Shown: positions 15,814 through 23,614 of the stretch, in pieces
Layout of the letters: every line of letters starts with the position of its first letter
Numbering within the stretch: position 1 is the stretch's first letter
From: Streptomyces typhae
Lineage (GTDB): Bacteria > Actinomycetota > Actinomycetes > Streptomycetales > Streptomycetaceae
NCBI RefSeq assembly: GCF_009755605.1
Contig: NZ_WPNZ01000006.1
Location: 62,001 to 126,000 of the forward strand
Direction: 5' to 3'
DNA length: 64,000 nucleotides
The notes under the pieces: model-generated
Told to the model about the DNA's origin: nothing
Database searches by the model: none
The model's input: only the letters and a program-made list of their open reading frames with translations
Made by a program: the position numbers and the translations under genes

Positions 15814-16737
15814 TCAGCGGTGCCCTTCCGCGAGTGCCTTCTCGGTGGCCGAGCGGACGGCCGCCTCCGCCGCTCCCGTGAGCGGGGCGCGGGGCGGGCG
15901 CGTCGGGCCGCCGCGCCGCCCCGCGATGTCCATGGACAACTTGATCGCCTGCACGAACTCCGTCCTGGAGTCCCAGCGCAGCAGTGGGTGCAGGGACCTG
16001 TACAGCGGCAGGGCCCGCGTCAGGTCGCCGTCGACGGCCGCGCGGTACAGCTCCGCGCAGGCGGCGGGGAACGCGTTCGGGTACCCGGCGATCCACCCGA
16101 CGGCACCGGCGACGGCCAGTTCGAGGAGTACGTCGTCTGCGCCGATCAGCAGGTCGAGGTCCGGGGCGAGTTCGGCGATCTCGTAGGCGCGGCGCACGTC
16201 GCCGCTGAACTCCTTGACGGCCACGATGCTGCCGTCGCCGTGCAGCCGGGCGAGCAGGTCCGGGGTCAGGTCCACCTTGGTGTCGAAGGGGTTGTTGTAG
16301 CCGACGACCGGCACACCTGCCCGCGCGACCTCGGCGTAGTGGGCCCGGACGGCCGCGGCGTCGGCCCGGAAGGCGTTCGGCGGCAGCAACAGGACGCTGC
16401 CGCAGCCCTCTTCGGCCGCGTGCTCGGCCCAGCGGCGCGCCTCCGCGCTGCCGTACGCGCCGACGCCGGGCATCACCCGGGCGCCGTCGCCCGCCGCCTC
16501 GACGGCGGTGCGCACCACGCGGGCGCGCTCCTCGTCGGTGAGGGTCTGGTACTCGCCGAGCGAGCCGTTGGGGACGACGCCGTCGCAGCCGTCGGCGACG
16601 AGCCCGCGGACGTGCTCGGCGTACGCGTCGTGGTCGACGGAGAGGTCGGCGCGCAGGGGCAGCGCGGTGGCGACCATGATGCCGCGCCAGGGGCGGTCGG
16701 GCTGCCAGGTGGCGCCGGGGGTGGCAGGGGTCGTCAT
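15814..16737 (-). CDS. Delta1-pyrroline-4-hydroxy-2-carboxylate deaminase (DHDPS/NAL family)
   Basis: The 307-residue TIM-barrel protein shows the DHDPS-family hallmarks: GxxxExxxLT-like PNGSLGEYQTLTDEER and the Schiff-base Lys in IVAVKEFSGD. In the hydroxyproline pathway this relative deaminates and dehydrates the cyclic imine to 2-oxoglutarate semialdehyde. It begins at ATG 16737, overlapping the upstream oxidoreductase stop by ATGA. Dihydrodipicolinate synthase or a sugar-acid aldolase would be alternatives from sequence alone; the flanking epimerase and semialdehyde dehydrogenase make the deaminase call much stronger. Confidence 0.9.
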   Translation of the reverse strand: MTTPATPGATWQPDRPWRGIMVATALPLRADLSVDHDAYAEHVRGLVADGCDGVVPNGSLGEYQTLTDEERARVVRTAVEAAGDGARVMPGVGAYGSAEARRWAEHAAEEGCGSVLLLPPNAFRADAAAVRAHYAEVARAGVPVVGYNNPFDTKVDLTPDLLARLHGDGSIVAVKEFSGDVRRAYEIAELAPDLDLLIGADDVLLELAVAGAVGWIAGYPNAFPAACAELYRAAVDGDLTRALPLYRSLHPLLRWDSRTEFVQAIKLSMDIAGRRGGPTRPPRAPLTGAAEAAVRSATEKALAEGHR

Positions 16738-18245
16738 GAAGGGCCCTTCTGTGGGGTGTGACCTGAGGGGTGAGACCTGTCATTCGGGGGTGGGAGGGCC
16801 GCGAGCGCCGCCAGCGTCACGGGGACGGCCAGCGGGCGGCGCTCCGGCGAGGGCGGCAGCGCGGGCTGGCCCCCGCCCTCCTGCCCGGTCGGGGACGCGA
16901 GGCAGGCCACGGCCGCCCCGCAGATCCGGCCCTGGCACCAGCCCATGCCCGCGCGGGTGAGGAGCTTGACGCTACGGGCGTCCCGGGCGCCGTAGTCGCG
17001 GACGGCCTCACGGACGGTGCCTGCGGTGACCTCCTCGCAGCGACACACGTCGGTGGCGTCGTCGAGCCACGCGGTCCAGCCGGGTCCCGGGGCGTGCGCG
17101 CGGGCCATGGCGGTCGCGAAGGCCCGCATCCGGTCCCGTCTGCGCCGCAGCGCACGAGCGTGGCTCCCGCGGACGAGGGCTTCCCGCCCGCGTACCCGGG
17201 CGGCCACCGCGATCCCCGCCAGTTCCCCCTCCACGCGGGCCAGCGGGGCGCCGCCGACGCCGCCGGTCTCGCCCGCCGCCCACAGCCCGCGCACCGAGGT
17301 CTCCTGGAACGCGTCGAGGACGAGGGCGTGGGCGCCGTCGCGGGTGCGCCGGGTCGCGCAGCCGATGCCGGTGGCCAGCTCGATCTGCGGGACGAGTCCG
17401 TGGCCCACCGCCAGCGCGTCGCAGGCGATCCGGTCCGCCGTGTGCGGCAGCGGCCGCCAGTCGCGGTCGACGCGGCAGACGGTGACGCCCTCCACCCGGT
17501 CCCGGCCGTGGACTTCGGTGACCGCGCTGCGGGTGCGCAGGGGGATGCGATGCCGCAGCAGTGCCGTGCCGTACGCGGCGGCCTCGGCGAGTTTGCGGGG
17601 GTTCGCGGCGAGCGCCGCGGGGCTGCGCGCGTAGCCGAGGTAGCCGGACGCCTCGACGACGGCGGGGACGCGGGCGCCCGCGGCGGCGAGCGAGACGGCG
17701 ACGGCCGGCAGGAGCGGCCCGCTGCCCGCCACCACGATCCGTCGGCCAGGCAGTGCGAGGCCGGACTTCAGCATGGCCTGGGCGCCGCCCGCGCCCACGA
17801 CGCCCGGCAGCGTCCAGCCGGGGAAGGGGAGGTGGCGTTCGCTCGCACCGGTGGCGAACAGGACCGTGCGGGCCCGTACGCACACGGGCCGCTCGCCGTC
17901 GCCGTCCGCGCCGGTGACCGCGTGCGCGGCCCACAGCTCACCGTCCTGCGCGACCGTCCACACATGGTGCCCGGCGAGGTGGAGGACGCCACTGTCCGCG
18001 AGGCCGCGGCGCAGCCCGGCGAAGGCCTTCCAGTCGTGGTGCAGGGCTTCCGGGCGGACGGCGCCGAGGGCGGGCGCGGGGTGCCGGTAGAACTGGCCGC
18101 CCACCTCGCCGGAGGAGTCGAGGAGGGCGACGCGGAGCCCGAGCCGGTCGGCGGCCACGGCACCCGCGAGGCCCGCCGCTCCGGCGCCGATCACCGCCAG
18201 GTCGTACGAGGTGGCGTGACCCTCCTCAGACGGTGAGTCCGGCAT
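16734..18245 (-). CDS. D-hydroxyproline dehydrogenase alpha subunit (HcnB/OoxA-like FAD, 2Fe-2S protein)
   Basis: The 503-residue protein starts at ATG 18245 (MPDSPSEEGH). It has an N-terminal FAD-binding Rossmann motif (AVIGAGAAGLAGA), a central second dinucleotide fold (IVVAGSGPLLPAV), and a C-terminal BFD-like 2Fe-2S domain with CRC...GWCQGRIC cysteines. This is the architecture of the alpha subunit of heteromeric amino-acid oxidases such as hydrogen-cyanide synthase, opine oxidase and PutA-independent D-hydroxyproline dehydrogenase. It overlaps the small ferredoxin-like subunit gene by 20 nt. Together with the beta subunit it would oxidise cis-4-hydroxy-D-proline to the pyrroline. Confidence 0.88.
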   Translation of the reverse strand: MPDSPSEEGHATSYDLAVIGAGAAGLAGAVAADRLGLRVALLDSSGEVGGQFYRHPAPALGAVRPEALHHDWKAFAGLRRGLADSGVLHLAGHHVWTVAQDGELWAAHAVTGADGDGERPVCVRARTVLFATGASERHLPFPGWTLPGVVGAGGAQAMLKSGLALPGRRIVVAGSGPLLPAVAVSLAAAGARVPAVVEASGYLGYARSPAALAANPRKLAEAAAYGTALLRHRIPLRTRSAVTEVHGRDRVEGVTVCRVDRDWRPLPHTADRIACDALAVGHGLVPQIELATGIGCATRRTRDGAHALVLDAFQETSVRGLWAAGETGGVGGAPLARVEGELAGIAVAARVRGREALVRGSHARALRRRRDRMRAFATAMARAHAPGPGWTAWLDDATDVCRCEEVTAGTVREAVRDYGARDARSVKLLTRAGMGWCQGRICGAAVACLASPTGQEGGGQPALPPSPERRPLAVPVTLAALAALPPPNDRSHPSGHTPQKGPS

Positions 18246-18546
18246 GGCCGTCCCCCTCCTGCGTCGTGATCGCGTCGCCGGGCCGGGCGGGGACGAGGCA
18301 GGCCCTGCGGTTGGGGCGGCCGTTGATGGTGGCGAGGCAGTCGTAGCACTGCCCGATGGCGCAGAAGGCACCGCGCGGACGGCCGCCGACGCGGGTGGTG
18401 CGCCAGGCGAGGACACCGGCCGCCCAGAGCGCCGCGGCGACGGACTGACCGGGCAGGGCACTCAGCGTCCGGCCGTCGAAGGTGATCTCGAAGGCGGCCT
18501 CGGCGTCCGCGCCGACGAGGCCGAGGGGGCTGCGGTCACGCGTCAT
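18226..18546 (-). CDS. 2Fe-2S subunit of D-hydroxyproline dehydrogenase (HcnA-like)
   Basis: The 106-residue protein starts at ATG 18546 with AAAGGAG seven bases upstream. It is a plant-ferredoxin-type fold with the cluster ligands in AFCAIGQCYDC and a fourth Cys in RACLVPA. It matches HcnA/OoxC-like gamma subunits, which pass electrons from FAD to the chain. It lies between the beta and alpha subunit genes and overlaps the latter, as in other heterotrimeric dehydrogenases of this type. Confidence 0.88.
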   Translation of the reverse strand: MTRDRSPLGLVGADAEAAFEITFDGRTLSALPGQSVAAALWAAGVLAWRTTRVGGRPRGAFCAIGQCYDCLATINGRPNRRACLVPARPGDAITTQEGDGHAGLTV

Positions 18547-18606
18547 GACGCGGCTCCTTTCGGGGGCGAGGGGCACAGCGTGGAAGGCCGGTGCGGGCCG
18601 AGGCCG

Positions 18607-19770
18607 TCAGGGTGTGCCATGGAAGCGCTCCGGCCGGAACGCGTGCATGTCGGCGGCGTCCAGCGGCGGCTCGTCCCCCGCCACCAGTGCCGCGATCACC
18701 GCCCCCGTGGCGGGGGCGAGGCCGATCCCCGCTCCCTCGTGGCCGCAGGCGTGCAGCAGTCCGGGTGCGCGCGGGTCGGCTCCGACGGCGGGCAGGTGGT
18801 CGGGCAGGTAGGGGCGGAAGCCCGCGTACGTGCGCAGCACCCGTACGCGGGCGAGCACCGGGAACAGTCGCGCCGCCCCTTGGGCGAGGCGGCGCAGCAC
18901 CTCGGTGGACAGGGTGCGGTCGAAGCCGACGCGCTCCCTGCTCGCGCCGATCAGGACCGGCCCCGCGGGGGTGCCCTCGACGACGGGGGACGTCTGGAGG
19001 GCGGCCGACCCGGACGCCACGTCCGCGACGTAGTCCGCCGCGTACACCTTGCGGCGCACCACGCGCGGCAGCGGCTCGGTGACGAGGACGAAGCCCCTTC
19101 GCGGCTGTACGGGAAGAGCGACCCCGGCGACGCGGGCGAACGCGCCGCCCCAGGTGCCGGCGGCGTTCACGACGTGCGGGGCGTGCAGCTCCCCCGCCGG
19201 TGTCCGCACCCCGCGCACGGTGCCGTCGGTCCGTGTCAGCACGCCCACGACCTCTTCGCCGAGCCGCAGGCGCACCCGCGTGCCCGCGGCGCGCAGCAGG
19301 TGGGCGGCGGCGAGAGCGGGCTGTACCTGGGCGTCCTGCGGGTAGTGGTAGCCGCCGGCGAGGCCCGGCGCGAGGTGCGGCTCCAGATCGTGGAGCCGCT
19401 CCCCCGCCACCTCCTCGGCCGTCACGCCTGCCCGCGCCTGCCGGTGGGCGAAGGCGCGCAGCGCGGTCAGGCCCGTCTCCCCGGAGGCGACGACCAGGCC
19501 GCCCTTCGCCTCGTACTCGACGCGGGCGGGCAGCACGTCGGAGAGTTCCCGCCACAACCTGCCGGAGAGCAGGGCCAGTCGGAGTTCGGGGCCCGGCTCC
19601 TTGTCGGAGACCAGGAGGTTGCCTTCGCCTGCGCCGGTGGTGCCGCCCGCGACGGGGCCGCGGTCGACCACGGTGATGTCGAGACCGCGCCGGGCGGCGT
19701 AGTGGGCACAGGCGGCGCCGACCACTCCGGCGCCGACGACGATGAGGTCCGAGGAGCTTCTCGTGGGCAC
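18607..19770 (-). CDS. D-hydroxyproline dehydrogenase beta subunit (HcnC/DadA-like FAD oxidoreductase)
   Basis: The 387-residue protein starts at GTG 19770 and shows the N-terminal FAD motif LIVVGAGVVGAACAHYAARRG and the DAO-family C-terminal HEGAGIGLAPATG block. DAO-fold beta subunits hold the amine-oxidising site. It is the first gene of the catabolic operon. No clear ribosome site precedes it; a -35 TTGGCA and a -10-like AATATT with a 17-base spacer place the likely transcript start at or next to the GTG, so the mRNA is probably leaderless. A candidate GntR operator overlaps that -10. Confidence 0.87.
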   Translation of the reverse strand: MPTRSSSDLIVVGAGVVGAACAHYAARRGLDITVVDRGPVAGGTTGAGEGNLLVSDKEPGPELRLALLSGRLWRELSDVLPARVEYEAKGGLVVASGETGLTALRAFAHRQARAGVTAEEVAGERLHDLEPHLAPGLAGGYHYPQDAQVQPALAAAHLLRAAGTRVRLRLGEEVVGVLTRTDGTVRGVRTPAGELHAPHVVNAAGTWGGAFARVAGVALPVQPRRGFVLVTEPLPRVVRRKVYAADYVADVASGSAALQTSPVVEGTPAGPVLIGASRERVGFDRTLSTEVLRRLAQGAARLFPVLARVRVLRTYAGFRPYLPDHLPAVGADPRAPGLLHACGHEGAGIGLAPATGAVIAALVAGDEPPLDAADMHAFRPERFHGTP

Positions 19771-19774
19771 CTCA

Positions 19775-19805
19775 GTAATATTTCACATGGCACATCGCTT
19801 GCCAA
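19775..19805 (-). promoter_or_regulatory. Promoter of the catabolic operon with operator site B
   Basis: Minus strand TTGGCA (19805-19800), 17 bases, AATATT (19782-19777). The 12-bp motif GTAATATTTCAC (19775-19786, plus strand) overlaps the -10, the place for a repressor. The start codon lies at 19770, only about seven bases further. Confidence 0.6.
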
Positions 19806-19891
19806 GGGATCCCACACACGCGGCCCGCGCCGCACGCAAACCGCAAACCGCACTCAAGCCGCACTCAACTTCCCTCTCTAAAACGAGCGTT

Positions 19892-20883
19892 CTACCGTCG
19901 CTCGGTCAACTCCCCCATCCATGCCTCGATCCCGACGGGCGTCCGCGGCAGGGCGCCGGACAGCAGACGCGCCCCCTCGGACGTGATCACGAGGTCGTCC
20001 TCGATCCGGACGCCGGTGCCCCGCAGTTCGGCCGGCAGCGTCTCGTCGTCGGGTTGCAGGTACAGGCCGGGCTCGACGGTGAGCATCTGGCCCGCTTCGA
20101 GGACTCCGTCGAGGTAGGCGTCCGCGCGCGCCTGCGCGCAGTCGTGCACGTCGAGGCCGAGCATGTGGCCGCTGCTGCACAGGGTGTAGCGCCGGTGCGC
20201 GTCTCCGTCGGGGCCCTTCAGGACACCCCATTCGGTGAGCCCCTCGGCGATCACGCGCATCGCCGCGCGGTGGAAGTCACGGAAGCACGCGCCCGGCCGC
20301 AGCGCGGCGATGCCCGCTTCCAGCGCGGCGAGGACCAGTTCGTACACCTGTCGCTGCACCGGCGTGAAGCGGCCGGACAGCGGCAGGGTGCGGGTGATGT
20401 CGGCCGTGTAGAGGCTGTCGGTCTCCACGCCCGCGTCGAGCAGCAGCAACTCACGCGCGTCCAGGGGGCCGTCGTTGCGGATCCAGTGCAGGGTGCAGGC
20501 GTGCGCGCCGGACGCGGCGATGGTCTCGTACCCGGTGCCGTTGCCCTCGGCGCGGGCGCGCAGGTTGAAGACCTCCTCGATCCAGCGCTCGCCCCGCGGG
20601 TGCGCGAGGGCACGCGGCAGGGCACGTACGACGTCCAGCGGCCGACCCAGAACCGGCTCCAGGACCAGCGGACGCGCAGCTCACCGGCGGGGACGAGGAG
20701 GCGCTCGCCGGGGAAGCGCGCGGACAGCCGGGCGAGGCGCCCGGGGGTGAGGGCCGCTGCGGGCAGCCGGATGTCGCCGGGCAGCGGTGTCGCGGCCCAG
20801 TCCCGGGTCATGGACTCCTCGAACTCCTCGGACATCGGCGGGTCGTGGCTGACCGTGCGGGGCGCGGCGGCGGGTTCGGTCAC
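19892..20883 (-). pseudogene. pepP: Broken aminopeptidase P (PepP, M24B) with internal out-of-frame deletion
   Basis: The N-terminal part (from GTG 20883 behind GAAGGGG, or ATG 20910) reads the family's MTRDWAATPLPGDIRLP and RFPGERLLVPAGELRVR. At about 20660-20670 the family sequence jumps and continues in another frame as VLEPVLGRPLDVVRALP and then GERWIEEVFNLRAR. The rest is intact to 19892, including the metal ligands: Asp in LLLLDAGVE, Asp in DITRTLP, His in GHMLGLDVHD, Glu in VEPGLY and Glu in RIEDD. Intact PepP is about 480 residues; only about 330 codons remain, so roughly 150-190 codons are missing. PepP frees N-terminal residues before Pro, a useful step in collagen peptide use. Confidence 0.85.
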
Positions 20884-20933
20884 GGGAGCCCCTTCGGGCG
20901 CAGGGCACATTCCTCGGCACCAAGGGGTTGTCA

Positions 20934-20945
20934 GTGCAATTTCAC
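20934..20945. promoter_or_regulatory. Candidate GntR operator, site C
   Basis: GTGCAATTTCAC is the third match to GTRMWATKTCAC. It lies between the broken pepP (51 bp from its GTG) and the collagenase gene (start 125 bp away), so it could have served both. Confidence 0.5.
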
Positions 20946-21069
20946 ATTACTACGTTACGCATCACATGGCGGAGCGGTCACTTAGCTGACGCATCCTCAT
21001 ATCGCCCTGTATCAGGGCGCGTTCGGTACCCGGTACGACTCTCTTCTCCCCCACGCTCTGGAGTGATCG

Positions 21070-23460
21070 GTGTCCCAGCCGAAGAAACCCTCAAGAACCC
21101 TGCGCAGATCGCTGCTCACGGCCGCCACGGCCGTCGTGCTGTGCGTCACGGCCACCGAGGCCGGTGTGGCGGCGGCGCAGAAGCCCGCGGCCCCCGCGGC
21201 CCCCAAGGCGCCGACCGTCGCCGCGGCGGCGCAGAAACCCGCCGCGGCCCCCGGCCCGAAGCCGCACGACACGGTGGACCGCAGGGCCACGGCACCCAGG
21301 CCCGCGGCCCGTGTCCTGCCCGCGCCCGGAGGCGTCACGGACGGTCGCGTTCCCGGCCCTCGCACGCCCGCCCCGAAGACCCACCAGGGCAAGGCGGCGC
21401 CGCGCGCTGTCATCGGCGGGACGGCCGTGCCCTGCACGCTCGACGGCGTCAAGGGCCTGTCGCCGGAGCGGTTCGCCGACTTCCTCGCCGCCGGCGAGGT
21501 CACCGCGGACGGCTGTCTGCGGACGCTGATATGGACCTGGGACCAGCGCCTGGCCCCCGTCATGTCCAAGGCGCACATCCAGGCCGTCGCCGACCGCGCG
21601 GAACGGCTCGCCGCCGGTCACGACGGGAGGAACGGCACGCACCTCCTGGAGATGTTCACCTATCTGCACGCCGTCGCCTACCACGCCTTCTCGCACGACG
21701 AGGTCGACATCTCCGACCCGGCGACACTGGCCGCCGTGCGCCGGTCGATCGACGCGTTCGGGGCGGCCGCCCGCTCCTTCGACGTCACCCGCAGCAACGC
21801 AGAGACCCTGCGCGAGGCCCTCACCACCGCCGGCGCCGAGGGCCTGCGCCAGCACCACCTCCCCCTGGTGAAGCGGGTCCTGACCACCATGGACGCCGCC
21901 CACCCCGACACCGCGAAGGACGCCTCCTGGGGCGGTGCGGCCCTCTCCGCGCTCACCCTCAACTACCTGGGCATCCACCCCGGCAACCAGGACGCCGCGT
22001 TCCGCGCCGCCGTGGCCGCCGACCCCTCCTACCGCGCCGCCTTCAAGGCGTTCGCCGACCACACCCACCTGAAGGGCTCGACCAACGCGTGGGTGGTGCG
22101 CGACGCGATCGGCGAGTACGGGCGGATGGGGCAGATCGACGCGCTCCGCGGTGAGATCGTCGCGGCGCTCGGCCCGCTCCTCGCCACCACGGCCCGCAAC
22201 TTCGGCGACCTGAGCGCCCCCTGGGCGAGGGTGGCGACCTGGCTGAACGAGTTCGACGCGTGCGCGCCCCACCAGGTGTGCAGGACGGACATCGAGAAGC
22301 GCCTCTTCCCGCACACCTACGCGTACGGCAAGAAGGGCGCGAACGACCTGCGCGTACGCAGCGGCCTCTCCCGGGACACCGTCGACCAGCTGTACTACGC
22401 GAGCACCCAGGTCAAGGCCCAGTTCCACCGCGTGCTCGGCACCCTCGAACCGCTCTCCGGCGACACCAACTCCACCCTGAACATCGTCCTGTACGCCTCC
22501 CGCGCCGAGTACGAGAACTTCCAGCCGCTCCTGACCGGCCTGAGCACCGACAACGGCGGCATGTACATCGAGCGGGGCGCCACGTTCTACACCTACCAGC
22601 GGCGCGTCCCGCAGGACTCCTCGCTGACCCTGGAGGAGCTGTTCCGGCACGAGTACACGCACTACCTGAACGGACGCTGGGCGGTGCCCGGTTCGTTCGG
22701 CGAGGGCCCCTGGTACGAGCGTGACCGGACCACCGCGATGGACGAGGGCACGGCGGAGTTCTTCGACGGCGCGACGCGCGACGACGGCATCAAGGTCCGC
22801 AAGTCCCTCGTCAAGGGCATCATCGCCGACACCGCGGACGGCGGCCCGCGCATGACCGTCGACCAGCTCCTGCACGCCACCTACGACGGCGACGGGTTCC
22901 GCTTCTACGACTACGCGGGCACGTTCTTCGAGTTCCTGTGGACCGAACGGCCCGCCCTGCTCAAGGAGATGTACGGCCATCTGCGCGCCGACGCCCCGGC
23001 GGCGTTCGACGCCTGGCGCGACCGGCTCGGCAAGGACGCGGGGCTGCAGCGCGCCTACGACGCGTTCCTCGACCGGCAGATCGCCCACGTCGACGACCTG
23101 TTCGTGCCCGACACCTCCTACACGCCCCTGGACCAGCTGCGCGCCACGTCAGCAGACCAGGTCCGCGCCTCCTTCGCCGCCACCACCGGCATCACCCCGA
23201 AGTGCACGGCCACCGGGTCGCAGGACCGTCCCCGCTTCGTCTGCGACGGCCGCGTCACCGCGGCCCTCGGCGACTCGGGGAGCCCCGACCGCGTCTTCAA
23301 GGACATGTCCGAGACGGTGGACTACTTCGTCCTCGACCGGGCCGCGAAGGGCGACAACAACCTGACCGACATGAACTGCTCGTTCGGCACGGTGGACATC
23401 TGGACGGACGGCCGGGCGGGGACGTCCGCCTTCAGCTGCGAGGGTCCGCTGCGCCGCTGA
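21070..23460 (+). CDS. Secreted M9 collagenase
   Basis: The 796-residue preproprotein starts at GTG 21070 with GGAG six bases upstream. A Sec signal peptide covers about residues 1-36, then an Ala/Pro/Lys-rich stretch to ~95. The M9N activator region follows, then the catalytic domain. The zinc motif is HEYTH at residues 527-531, with the third ligand Glu559 in DEGTAEFF, 28 residues on, as in clostridial collagenases. There are no PKD or collagen-binding repeats; instead a short C-terminal domain with four Cys ends the protein. It would cut collagen outside the cell, supplying hydroxyproline peptides for the genes on the other side of the intergenic region. Confidence 0.93.
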   Translation: MSQPKKPSRTLRRSLLTAATAVVLCVTATEAGVAAAQKPAAPAAPKAPTVAAAAQKPAAAPGPKPHDTVDRRATAPRPAARVLPAPGGVTDGRVPGPRTPAPKTHQGKAAPRAVIGGTAVPCTLDGVKGLSPERFADFLAAGEVTADGCLRTLIWTWDQRLAPVMSKAHIQAVADRAERLAAGHDGRNGTHLLEMFTYLHAVAYHAFSHDEVDISDPATLAAVRRSIDAFGAAARSFDVTRSNAETLREALTTAGAEGLRQHHLPLVKRVLTTMDAAHPDTAKDASWGGAALSALTLNYLGIHPGNQDAAFRAAVAADPSYRAAFKAFADHTHLKGSTNAWVVRDAIGEYGRMGQIDALRGEIVAALGPLLATTARNFGDLSAPWARVATWLNEFDACAPHQVCRTDIEKRLFPHTYAYGKKGANDLRVRSGLSRDTVDQLYYASTQVKAQFHRVLGTLEPLSGDTNSTLNIVLYASRAEYENFQPLLTGLSTDNGGMYIERGATFYTYQRRVPQDSSLTLEELFRHEYTHYLNGRWAVPGSFGEGPWYERDRTTAMDEGTAEFFDGATRDDGIKVRKSLVKGIIADTADGGPRMTVDQLLHATYDGDGFRFYDYAGTFFEFLWTERPALLKEMYGHLRADAPAAFDAWRDRLGKDAGLQRAYDAFLDRQIAHVDDLFVPDTSYTPLDQLRATSADQVRASFAATTGITPKCTATGSQDRPRFVCDGRVTAALGDSGSPDRVFKDMSETVDYFVLDRAAKGDNNLTDMNCSFGTVDIWTDGRAGTSAFSCEGPLRR

Positions 23461-23614
23461 CGCGGCCGGGCCGTGCCCGGCACCGGTCGAGTACCCCGAA
23501 GGCGATCAGTACACGAAACTGAGTAGCCGGGACGGTCGGCAGCGCGGACGACGTGCGCGGGGCGCAGCGGGAAGCCTGGTCGGGTTCCCTCCCGTCCAGA
23601 TGCGGAGTCCTTCC

